Shown: positions 57,364 to 64,000 of the stretch, one piece after another
How the letters are laid out: each line of letters begins with the position of its first letter
Position numbering within the stretch: the first letter of the stretch is position 1
NCBI RefSeq assembly: GCF_016462945.1
Contig: NZ_JAEMSG010000001.1
Coordinates: 37,943 to 101,942, forward strand
Length of the DNA stretch: 64,000 nt
Source: Mycolicibacterium sp.
GTDB taxonomy: Bacteria > Actinomycetota > Actinomycetes > Mycobacteriales > Mycobacteriaceae
Direction of reading: 5' to 3'
Position numbers and translations under genes: made by a program
The notes under the pieces: generated by a model
Told to the model about the DNA's origin: nothing
The model's database searches: none
What the model saw: only the letters and a program-made list of their open reading frames with translations

Positions 57364-59364
57364 TCAGGCCGAAGGGATATCCCGTTCGATCTCGTCCAGC
57401 CACACCGTCGCCGCCATGTCCGAAGGTGCGCGCCAGTCGCCGCGGGGGGATAGCGAACCCCCGTGGGTAACCTTGGGACCGTTGGGCATTGCCGAGCGCT
57501 TGAACTGGCTGAACGAGTAGAACCGCTGCGCAAAGACAGCCAGCCATCCCCGAATCTCGGCCAGCGGGTACTCGTCTCGCCAGGCATGCCATGCCAGGAA
57601 CGCGATCTTGGCCGGCCGGAAGCCGTAACGCAGCACATAGAACAGTGAGAAGTCCTGCAGCGCGTACGGTCCGACCTTTGCTTCGCTGCTCTGGATCTGT
57701 TCACCCTCGCCCACTGGCACCAGCTCCGGGGTGATCTCGGTATCGAGCACTGACGCCAAGGTGTCGCCCACCTCGGCGTCGAACTCCCCCGAGCTGATCA
57801 CCCACCGGATGAGATGTTGGATCAGGGTCTTCGGCACACCGCCGTTGACGTTGTAGTGACTCATCTGATCGCCCACACCGTAGGTCGACCAACCCAGCGC
57901 GAGCTCGGAGAGGTCACCGGTACCGAGCACGATGCCGCCGCGCTGATTGGCGATCCGGAACAGATAATCGGTGCGAAGTCCGGCCTGCACATTCTCGAAA
58001 GTGATGTCATACACGGCTTCGCCGCGCGCGTAGGGATGGCCGATCTCGGTGAGCATCAGCTCGGCAGTCGGACGGATGTCGATCTCGGCGAAACTCACCC
58101 CGAGCGCCTTGGACAGTCTGCTGGCGTTGTTCCTGGTGTGCTCACCGGTCGCGAATCCGGGCAGGGTGAACGCCAGGATATCGCTGCGGGGTCGTCCTTC
58201 GGAGTCCATGGCCCGGGCCGCGACGATGAGAGCGTGCGTGGAGTCCAACCCACCGGAGACGCCGATGACGATCTTCGGATAGTTCAGTGCCCGCAGCCGC
58301 TGCGCCAGGCCCGCAACCTGAATGTTGTAGCCCTCGTAGCAGTCCTGTTCCAACCGTGCCGGGTCGTTGGGCACGAACGGGGAACGCTCCACCTCACGGC
58401 GTAGGCCGATGTCACCGGCTGGCGGATCGAGCCGGAAACCGATGCGGCGGAACGAATCCAACCCCTTCTGGTGGTGGCGACGGTTGTCATCGAAGGTCCC
58501 CATCCGCAACCGCTCGGCACGAAGCAGATCCAGGTCGACGTCGGCGATGCAGCGCCGATCGCCCGTCCCGAAGCGCTCGGACTCTGCGAGCAGCCGACCG
58601 TTCTCATAGATCATCGTCTGGCCGTCCCAGGCCAGATCGGTACTCGACTCGCCCTCCCCGGCCGCGGAGTAGACATAGGCCGCCAGGCAGCGCGCCGATG
58701 CCGAACGGGCCAGTAGTTTGCGGTCGGTGGCCCGGCCGATGGTGATCGGGCTGCCAGACAGGTTGGCCAGCACCGTCGCCCCGGCCAGCGCGGCCTGCGC
58801 GCTGGGTGGAATCGGGACGAACATGTCCTCACAGATCTCGACATGCAGCACCAAACCGGGAATGTCGATGGCGTCGAATAGCAGGTCGGGGCCGAACGGA
58901 ACCTCCGCGTCCACTCCCGACAGCCGGATCACCCCGTGCATGTCATCGCCAGGCGCGATCTGACGACGCTCGTAGAACTCGCGATAGGTCGGCAGATAGG
59001 ACTTGACCGCAACGCCGAGAACCGCACCGCGGTGGATCACGACCGCGGTGTTGTAGATCCGGTGCAGGTGGCGCAGTGGCGCGCCGACCACCAGCACCGG
59101 CAGCAGGTCGGCTGATCCCGCGACGATATCGGCGAGCGCCGCCTCGACGGCGTCGAGCAGGCTGTCCTGCATCAGGATGTCCTCAAGCGAATATCCGGAC
59201 AACGTCAACTCCGGGAAGACCGCGACCGCGACACCGTCGGCATGGCAAACACGTGCGATCCGCAGCACCGACTCGGCGTTGGCGGCCGGGTCCGCCAGCA
59301 CCGTCCGGTGCGTGCAGGCGGCCACCCGGACGAATCCGTGCCGGTAGACGGAGTAGAAGTCCAT
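57364..59364 (-). CDS. nadE: Glutamine-dependent NAD+ synthetase NadE
   Basis: A 666-residue two-domain enzyme that converts deamido-NAD to NAD with ammonia from glutamine. The N-terminal glutaminase has the triad in VFPELTLSGYS, KSYLPTYREFYE and VEICEDMFVP. The C-terminal synthetase has the P-loop VIGVSGGLDSTHALI and LGTGDLSELALGWSTYG. The ATG at 59364 matches the M. tuberculosis start (MNFYSAYQHG). A loop of about 17 residues near the C-terminus is missing compared with that protein. It is divergent from a sirtuin gene. Confidence 0.97.
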   Translation of the reverse strand: MDFYSVYRHGFVRVAACTHRTVLADPAANAESVLRIARVCHADGVAVAVFPELTLSGYSLEDILMQDSLLDAVEAALADIVAGSADLLPVLVVGAPLRHLHRIYNTAVVIHRGAVLGVAVKSYLPTYREFYERRQIAPGDDMHGVIRLSGVDAEVPFGPDLLFDAIDIPGLVLHVEICEDMFVPIPPSAQAALAGATVLANLSGSPITIGRATDRKLLARSASARCLAAYVYSAAGEGESSTDLAWDGQTMIYENGRLLAESERFGTGDRRCIADVDLDLLRAERLRMGTFDDNRRHHQKGLDSFRRIGFRLDPPAGDIGLRREVERSPFVPNDPARLEQDCYEGYNIQVAGLAQRLRALNYPKIVIGVSGGLDSTHALIVAARAMDSEGRPRSDILAFTLPGFATGEHTRNNASRLSKALGVSFAEIDIRPTAELMLTEIGHPYARGEAVYDITFENVQAGLRTDYLFRIANQRGGIVLGTGDLSELALGWSTYGVGDQMSHYNVNGGVPKTLIQHLIRWVISSGEFDAEVGDTLASVLDTEITPELVPVGEGEQIQSSEAKVGPYALQDFSLFYVLRYGFRPAKIAFLAWHAWRDEYPLAEIRGWLAVFAQRFYSFSQFKRSAMPNGPKVTHGGSLSPRGDWRAPSDMAATVWLDEIERDIPSA

Positions 59365-59423
59365 TCCTCCATTGTCCCTTGTCGCCACCCAGGTCACCAA
59401 CAGCGGTGGTTGTGGCCGGTCAG

Positions 59424-59429
59424 TACCCT
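59424..59429 (+). promoter_or_regulatory. -10 hexamer of the leaderless sirtuin gene
   Basis: TACCCT fits TANNNT and lies exactly seven bases before the sirtuin ATG, the spacing of leaderless mycobacterial mRNAs. There is no ribosome binding site before that ATG, which supports the reading. Confidence 0.55.
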
Positions 59430-59436
59430 CGCGGGT

Positions 59437-60270
59437 ATGGAAGCTCCGGAACTCGTGGCACTGCTGGCCGGGCAGCGGTTCGCGGTGCTCACCGGGGCCG
59501 GGATATCCACCGACTCCGGCATCCCGGACTACCGGGGGCCGGACTCCCCGCCGGCCAATCCGATGACGATCCGGCAGTTCACCTCCAGTGCGGAGTACCG
59601 GCGACGGTACTGGGCACGCAACCACCTGGGCTGGCGGCATATGGCCCAGACTGAACCCAACGCCGGACACCGTGCCCTGGTCACCCTTGAGCGGGCCGGA
59701 GTTGTCACCGGGGTGATCACCCAGAATGTGGACCTACTGCACACCAAGGCCGGCAGCCGTACCGTGATCAATTTGCACGGCACCTACGCGAAAGTGGTGT
59801 GCCTGGACTGCGGGCACAGGATGTCCCGGGCGGCACTGGCCGACCAACTTGAGGCCGCCAACCCCGGATTCACCCGACGCGCACAACAGATGGGCGGCCA
59901 TGCGGTGGCCCCCGACGCCGACGCAGTGGTCTGTGACACCGACTCCTTCCGGTTTGTCGATTGCCCGGCGTGTGGTGGCATGCTCAAACCCGATATCGTC
60001 TATTTCGGCGAATCCGTCGCCAAAGAGGTTGTAGATCAAGCGTATTCACTCCTCGAGCAGTCCGATGCACTACTGGTGGCGGGGTCATCGCTGACGGTGT
60101 TCTCCGGCTACCGATTCGTTCGTCATGCCGCCGCACGCGGTCAGCCGATTGCCATCATCAATCGCGGCGTCACCCGCGGTGACGACCTGGCAACGGTGAA
60201 GGTGGAGACCGGCTGCTCGCCGATGCTGGCCCTGCTGGCCGATGAACTCAGCGGAAGCCGACTGCACTGA
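59437..60270 (+). CDS. Sir2-family NAD-dependent protein deacylase
   Basis: A 277-residue sirtuin. NAD binding: VLTGAGISTDSGIPDYRG. Catalytic region: GVITQNVDLLHTKAGS and the His in NLHGTYAKV. Structural zinc: CLDC and CPACGG. VAGSSLTVFSGYRFV closes the Rossmann fold. M. smegmatis has a second sirtuin beside proB (MSMEG_4620, from memory), which this gene appears to match; M. tuberculosis has only Rv1151c. It consumes NAD and lies 72 bases from divergent nadE. Confidence 0.93.
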   Translation: MEAPELVALLAGQRFAVLTGAGISTDSGIPDYRGPDSPPANPMTIRQFTSSAEYRRRYWARNHLGWRHMAQTEPNAGHRALVTLERAGVVTGVITQNVDLLHTKAGSRTVINLHGTYAKVVCLDCGHRMSRAALADQLEAANPGFTRRAQQMGGHAVAPDADAVVCDTDSFRFVDCPACGGMLKPDIVYFGESVAKEVVDQAYSLLEQSDALLVAGSSLTVFSGYRFVRHAAARGQPIAIINRGVTRGDDLATVKVETGCSPMLALLADELSGSRLH

Positions 60271-60277
60271 CGTGGCG

Positions 60278-61396
60278 CTAGACGGCCACCAGATCATCGG
60301 CGTGCACCGCGGGACGGCGCATATCCGCGGGCAGATCGGAGGTCGAACGTCCGATCATGGTGGTCAATTCGGCTGCGTCGTAGGCCACCACACCGCGGGC
60401 GACCAATTCCGCGTCCGGCCCGCGCAACTCGATGACATCGCCGCCGAAGAACTTCCCGGATAACCCGGTGATTCCGGCCGGCAGCAGCGAGCGTCGTTGT
60501 TTGACCACCGCACGCACCGCGCCCTCATCCAGCGTCACCGCGCCTGCGGCCTCGGCGGCATACCGAACCCAGAACCGCCGAGCCGACATCCGCGTCGAAC
60601 GCGGGGCGAACACGGTGCCTACTGATGCGTCAGTCAGCGCGGCCGCTGCGTCGGTGGCGGCGGCCAGCAACACCGGCACACCCGCATCGGCGGCCAGCAG
60701 CGCCGAGGACAATTTCGAGGCCATTCCCCCGGTGCCCAGTCGACTGCCCTGTCCGGCAATCACTCCGTGAACATCGTCAGGCCCGGCGACCTCGGCGATG
60801 AAGCGCGCCCCGCGCTTTTGTGGATCGCCGCCCTTGCGCGGATCGGACTCGTACAGGCCGTCGATATCGGAGAGCAGCACGAGCGCGTCAGCACCAACCA
60901 GTTGGGCCACCAGAGCCGACAGCCGGTCGTTGTCACCGAATCGGATCTCATTGGTGGCCACGGTGTCATTCTCGTTGACGATCGCCACCGCATGCAGTGC
61001 GCGAAGCCGGTCCAGGGTGCGCGCCGCGTTGGTGTGCTGCACCCGCTGTGAAATGTCATGGGCGGTCAGAAGAACCTGTCCAACGGTGCGGCCGTACTTC
61101 GCGAAGGCCGCGCTCCAGGCATTGACCAACGCGACCTGACCGACGCTGGCGGCGGCTTGTTTGGTGGCGAGGTCGGTCGGCCGACGGCTCAGGCCCAGCG
61201 GTTCAATACCGGCGGCGATCGCGCCCGACGACACGATCACCACATCCGAGCCGGACTTCATCCGAGCCTCGATGGCATCGGCCAGCGCCGCCAGGCGGTC
61301 GGTGTCGAAGAGTCCGGAGGCGTCGGTCAGCGCGGTGGTGCCGATTTTGACGACGATGCTGCGGGCGTCACGGATGGCAACGCGGTGCGCACTCAT
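60278..61396 (-). CDS. proB: Glutamate 5-kinase ProB
   Basis: A 372-residue enzyme for the first step of proline synthesis. The amino acid kinase domain shows [43 protein letters not shown] and [17 protein letters not shown]. The PUA domain at the C-terminus has [36 protein letters not shown]. Its ATG overlaps the obg stop by four bases, so obg-proB are coupled. Confidence 0.96.
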   Translation of the reverse strand: MSAHRVAIRDARSIVVKIGTTALTDASGLFDTDRLAALADAIEARMKSGSDVVIVSSGAIAAGIEPLGLSRRPTDLATKQAAASVGQVALVNAWSAAFAKYGRTVGQVLLTAHDISQRVQHTNAARTLDRLRALHAVAIVNENDTVATNEIRFGDNDRLSALVAQLVGADALVLLSDIDGLYESDPRKGGDPQKRGARFIAEVAGPDDVHGVIAGQGSRLGTGGMASKLSSALLAADAGVPVLLAAATDAAAALTDASVGTVFAPRSTRMSARRFWVRYAAEAAGAVTLDEGAVRAVVKQRRSLLPAGITGLSGKFFGGDVIELRGPDAELVARGVVAYDAAELTTMIGRSTSDLPADMRRPAVHADDLVAV

Positions 61397-62841
61397 TCCT
61401 GGACCCCCTGCTCACGACGACTCCGACGGGCCTCCTTGCGTTCGGCCGCACCGATCCGGTCATTGCGCTCCAACCGGGCGTCGGTACCGCGGCCGGTCGG
61501 CGTGACGTCCACCCCGGCCGGGGTCTGCGGTTCCCAGTCGAAGGTCATATCACCGATCGTGACTGCACAGCCCGGGGTGGCGCCGCGCTTGATCAACTCA
61601 TCCTCGACGCCGAGACGGGCCAGCCGGTCACCGAGGTAGCCCACTGCCTCGTCATTGGTGAAGTCGGTCTGGGCCACCCAGCGCTGCGGCCGGGTGCCGC
61701 GCACCACGAAACCACCGGCGTGAGCCGGATCGGCTTCGACGGTGAACCCGCTCGCATCCACCGCTACCGGACGAAGCACCGGACGTCGCGCCACCACCGT
61801 GGGCTGAGCGGCCCGGTAGCCGGCCACCAGGTCCCACATGGCGAACGTCAGCTCGCGCAACCCCTCCCGGGTGACCGTGGACACCTCGAACACCGGCAAC
61901 CCGCGGGCTTCGATCTCGGGTCGCACGAAGTCAGCCAGTTCCCTGGCTTCCGGAACATCGATCTTGTTGAGCACCACCGCACGCGGGCGGTCAGCGAGAT
62001 CACCCAGTGACGAGTCACCCTGCAGGGTGGGCTCATAAGCAGCCAATTCCGCCTCAAGAGCGTCGATATCAGAGATCGGATCGCGGCCCGGTTCCATTGT
62101 GGCGCAGTCGATCACGTGTACCAGCACCGCGCAGCGCTCGATATGTCGCAGGAAATCCAGGCCCAACCCGCGGCCCTGCGAAGCACCCGGGATCAGCCCC
62201 GGTACGTCGGCAACCGTGAAAGTATGCTCACCAGTCGACACCACGCCGAGGTTGGGCACCAGGGTGGTGAACGGGTAGTCGGCGATCTTGGGCTTGGCCG
62301 CAGAGATCGTCGACACCAGAGACGATTTACCCGCCGACGGGAATCCGACCAGGCCGACATCGGCGACGGTCTTCAGTTCCAGGGTGAGGTCGCGGGTCTG
62401 CCCCTTCTCACCCAGCAGGGCGAACCCGGGCGCCTTACGGGCGCGCGACGCCAGTGCCGCGTTGCCCAGACCACCCCGGCCGCCTTCGGCGGCGGTGAAG
62501 CGGGTACCCGCACCCACCAGGTCGGCCAGCAGCCGACCCTGTTCGTCAAGCACGACCGTGCCGTCGGGCACCCTCACCTCGAGGTCGGACCCGTAGGCAC
62601 CGTCGCGGTCGCCGCCCATGCCCTGCTTACCGGACGGCGCGACGACATTCGGATGGAAGTGGAAATCGAGCAGCGTGTGGATCTGCGGATCAACGACGAG
62701 GACGACACTGCCGCCACGGCCACCATTACCGCCGTCGGGGCCGCCGAGGGGTTTGTACTTCTCGCGGTGCACCGACGCACAGCCATTGCCGCCGTTACCC
62801 GCGCTGGTATGAATCACCACGCGGTCGACGAAGCGTGGCAT
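61393..62841 (-). CDS. obg: GTPase Obg (CgtA)
   Basis: A 482-residue GTPase acting in 50S assembly and stress control. The N-terminal Gly-rich Obg fold has [17 protein letters not shown] and [19 protein letters not shown]. The G domain has G1 [14 protein letters not shown]3 [16 protein letters not shown] and G4 LNKIDVPE. The C-terminal OCT domain and a basic tail ([12 protein letters not shown]) follow. Order rplU-rpmA-obg-proB is conserved in actinobacteria. Confidence 0.97.
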   Translation of the reverse strand: MPRFVDRVVIHTSAGNGGNGCASVHREKYKPLGGPDGGNGGRGGSVVLVVDPQIHTLLDFHFHPNVVAPSGKQGMGGDRDGAYGSDLEVRVPDGTVVLDEQGRLLADLVGAGTRFTAAEGGRGGLGNAALASRARKAPGFALLGEKGQTRDLTLELKTVADVGLVGFPSAGKSSLVSTISAAKPKIADYPFTTLVPNLGVVSTGEHTFTVADVPGLIPGASQGRGLGLDFLRHIERCAVLVHVIDCATMEPGRDPISDIDALEAELAAYEPTLQGDSSLGDLADRPRAVVLNKIDVPEARELADFVRPEIEARGLPVFEVSTVTREGLRELTFAMWDLVAGYRAAQPTVVARRPVLRPVAVDASGFTVEADPAHAGGFVVRGTRPQRWVAQTDFTNDEAVGYLGDRLARLGVEDELIKRGATPGCAVTIGDMTFDWEPQTPAGVDVTPTGRGTDARLERNDRIGAAERKEARRSRREQGVQE

Positions 62842-62930
62842 CGCCAGTGTCCTTTCATTCGTCGAGTGTGAACTAACTGCGAAGAATCGGCCTCGATTTC
62901 ACAGTGGCTTCACACTCGCGAAAAAGAGAC

Positions 62931-63194
62931 CTACTCCGGTCGCGCGACGCGAACGATGTTGACGGTCTTGCGACCGCGCTTCTCGCCGAACTCCACCGCA
63001 CCGGGTGCGGTGGCGAACAGGGTGTCGTCACCGCCGCGACCGACATTGACGCCGGGGTGGAAGTGAGTGCCACGCTGACGAACGATGATCTCGCCAGCCT
63101 TGACCACCTGACCGCCGAATCGCTTGACGCCCAGACGCTGAGCGTTGGATTCGCGACCATTTCGTGAGCTGGAAGCGCCCTTTTTATGTGCCAT
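62931..63194 (-). CDS. rpmA: Ribosomal protein L27
   Basis: An 87-residue protein of the 50S peptidyl transferase region. The flexible N-terminus [16 protein letters not shown] and the core [20 protein letters not shown] are diagnostic. It is 53 bases after rplU. An 89-base gap with no visible gene separates it from obg. Confidence 0.97.
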   Translation of the reverse strand: MAHKKGASSSRNGRESNAQRLGVKRFGGQVVKAGEIIVRQRGTHFHPGVNVGRGGDDTLFATAPGAVEFGEKRGRKTVNIVRVARPE

Positions 63195-63247
63195 GCCTTC
63201 TCGCCTCCTGAGCTACTTGGTTGGTTGGTTCTTCGCCCGAGGGCTCA

Positions 63248-63571
63248 TCACTTGATACCGGTGACCTTGAGCACCGTCAACGGTTGACGATGGCCCTGCC
63301 GCTTGTGATAGCCGGTCTTGTTCTTGAACTTGTGGATCCGGATCTTGGGACCCTTGGTGTGCTCGAGGACCTCGCCGGTGACCGAAACCTTCGCAAGTTC
63401 CCCCGCGTCGGTGGTCACCTTGGCGCCGGCGACGACGAGCGCGACCGGCAGCGACACCGAGGCGCCCGGTTCGGTCTCAATCTTCTCCACCTTGAGGATG
63501 TCGCCGACGGCAACCTTGTACTGCTTGCCACCGGTCTTGACGATCGCGTAGGTGGCCGTCTCGGCTGCCAT
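63248..63571 (-). CDS. rplU: Ribosomal protein L21
   Basis: A 107-residue 50S protein. The family core [19 protein letters not shown] and [20 protein letters not shown] are clear. Two ATGs in a row (63574 and 63571) follow GAAGAGGA; the second has the better spacing. It heads rplU-rpmA. Confidence 0.96.
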   Translation of the reverse strand: MAAETATYAIVKTGGKQYKVAVGDILKVEKIETEPGASVSLPVALVVAGAKVTTDAGELAKVSVTGEVLEHTKGPKIRIHKFKNKTGYHKRQGHRQPLTVLKVTGIK

Positions 63572-63589
63572 CATTCCTCTTCCAGGTCG

Positions 63590-63639
63590 GCGACTCGAGA
63601 GTCGCGGTGGCGCGGGCACGCGCAACCTTCGATTGCGCG
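63590..63639 (-). promoter_or_regulatory. Two adjacent hairpins in the rplU leader
   Basis: Just upstream of rplU on the minus strand lie an inverted repeat GCGACTC-GA-GAGTCGC (63590-63605) and a second stem CGCGCAA with a seven-base loop and TTGCGCG (63619-63639). L21 leaders in other bacteria carry structured regulatory RNA, and these two stems are candidates. A 140-base stretch further upstream, to the rne stop at 63780, shows no gene. Confidence 0.45.
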
Positions 63640-63779
63640 AGCGGGTCTGGGTTGCGGGCCCGGGCCGGACCGGCTCGAAAGAAAGCCCGGCGGTCCCACT
63701 GCCGCCGGCGGAGCCAGGCGACAGCTATTGAAGGGTACTCCGACCAGCACCGGAGGGTCAAACTGCGGGTCGGGGAGGC

Positions 63780-64000
<221 letters not shown>

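Overview
The window is a contiguous piece of a mycobacterial chromosome. It is GC-rich and its gene order follows the M. tuberculosis stretch from about dnaG (Rv2343c) to rne (Rv2444c). Other mycobacterial markers are the sulfite reductase NirA with its Tyr-Cys pair, OctT and GpgP of methylglucose lipopolysaccharide synthesis, an antigen 85 homologue, leaderless genes and poly-cysteine leader peptides. A fast-growing Mycolicibacterium-type species is likely, because several blocks known from M. tuberculosis are missing and several genes absent there are present. This assignment rests on remembered synteny, not on a database search. No intergenic stretch exceeds 300 bases.

Layout. 1-5.5 kb: the end of a MarR regulator, a bestrophin-like channel, tRNA-Asn, three small proteins (two of them secreted), and dgt-dnaG. 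5.6-9.6 kb: a secreted membrane-anchored TPM-domain protein, glyS and zur, the latter with a 10-1-10 palindrome over its start and no smtB beside it. 9.6-18.6 kb: a long minus-strand housekeeping run: hrcA-dnaJ2-rsmE, then phoH-ybeY-CNNM/CBS-era, then recO-uppS-YbjN-like. A CIRCE-like operator sits before hrcA. 18.6-27.6 kb: hemW directly next to hrcA (no mycobactin genes between them), then sulfur assimilation in two oppositely oriented operons, nirA-cysH-che1 and subI-cysT-cysW-cysA. Each has its own leaderless poly-cysteine leader ORF. A collagen-like Gly-rich lipoprotein lies between them. 27.6-35.3 kb: two tiny membrane proteins, trehalase, LppR, lepA, a PemK-like protein, a tandem hairpin array, a CBS protein with a CRP-type site, an RNase Z-like enzyme and rpsT. 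35.3-43.1 kb: holA, comEC-comEA, a DapB-like oxidoreductase and the overlapping set nadD-rsfS-gpgP-octT-degV. 43.2-47.3 kb: an accessory three-gene operon (FGGY kinase plus two FAD oxidoreductases) joined by ATGA overlaps. 47.3-57.3 kb: proA-moxR-VWA, a nitrilase/amidohydrolase/amino-acid permease cassette, an antigen 85-like protein and an MHS-type transporter. 57.3-64 kb: nadE, a sirtuin, proB-obg, rpmA-rplU, and the acidic C-terminal tail of a probable RNase E cut by the window edge.

The most informative regulatory content is in the sulfur region. Both operons begin with an unannotated-size leader ORF ending in consecutive Cys codons, placed 7 bases behind a -10 hexamer so that the ATG is the probable first transcribed base. 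For nirA, the Cys codons can pair directly with the nirA ribosome binding site. This matches the ribosome-stalling cysteine attenuation known in M. smegmatis. Other useful sites are the Zur-type palindrome, the CIRCE-like operator, a perfect TGTGA-N6-TCACA site and an exact 24-bp-period array of four hairpins.
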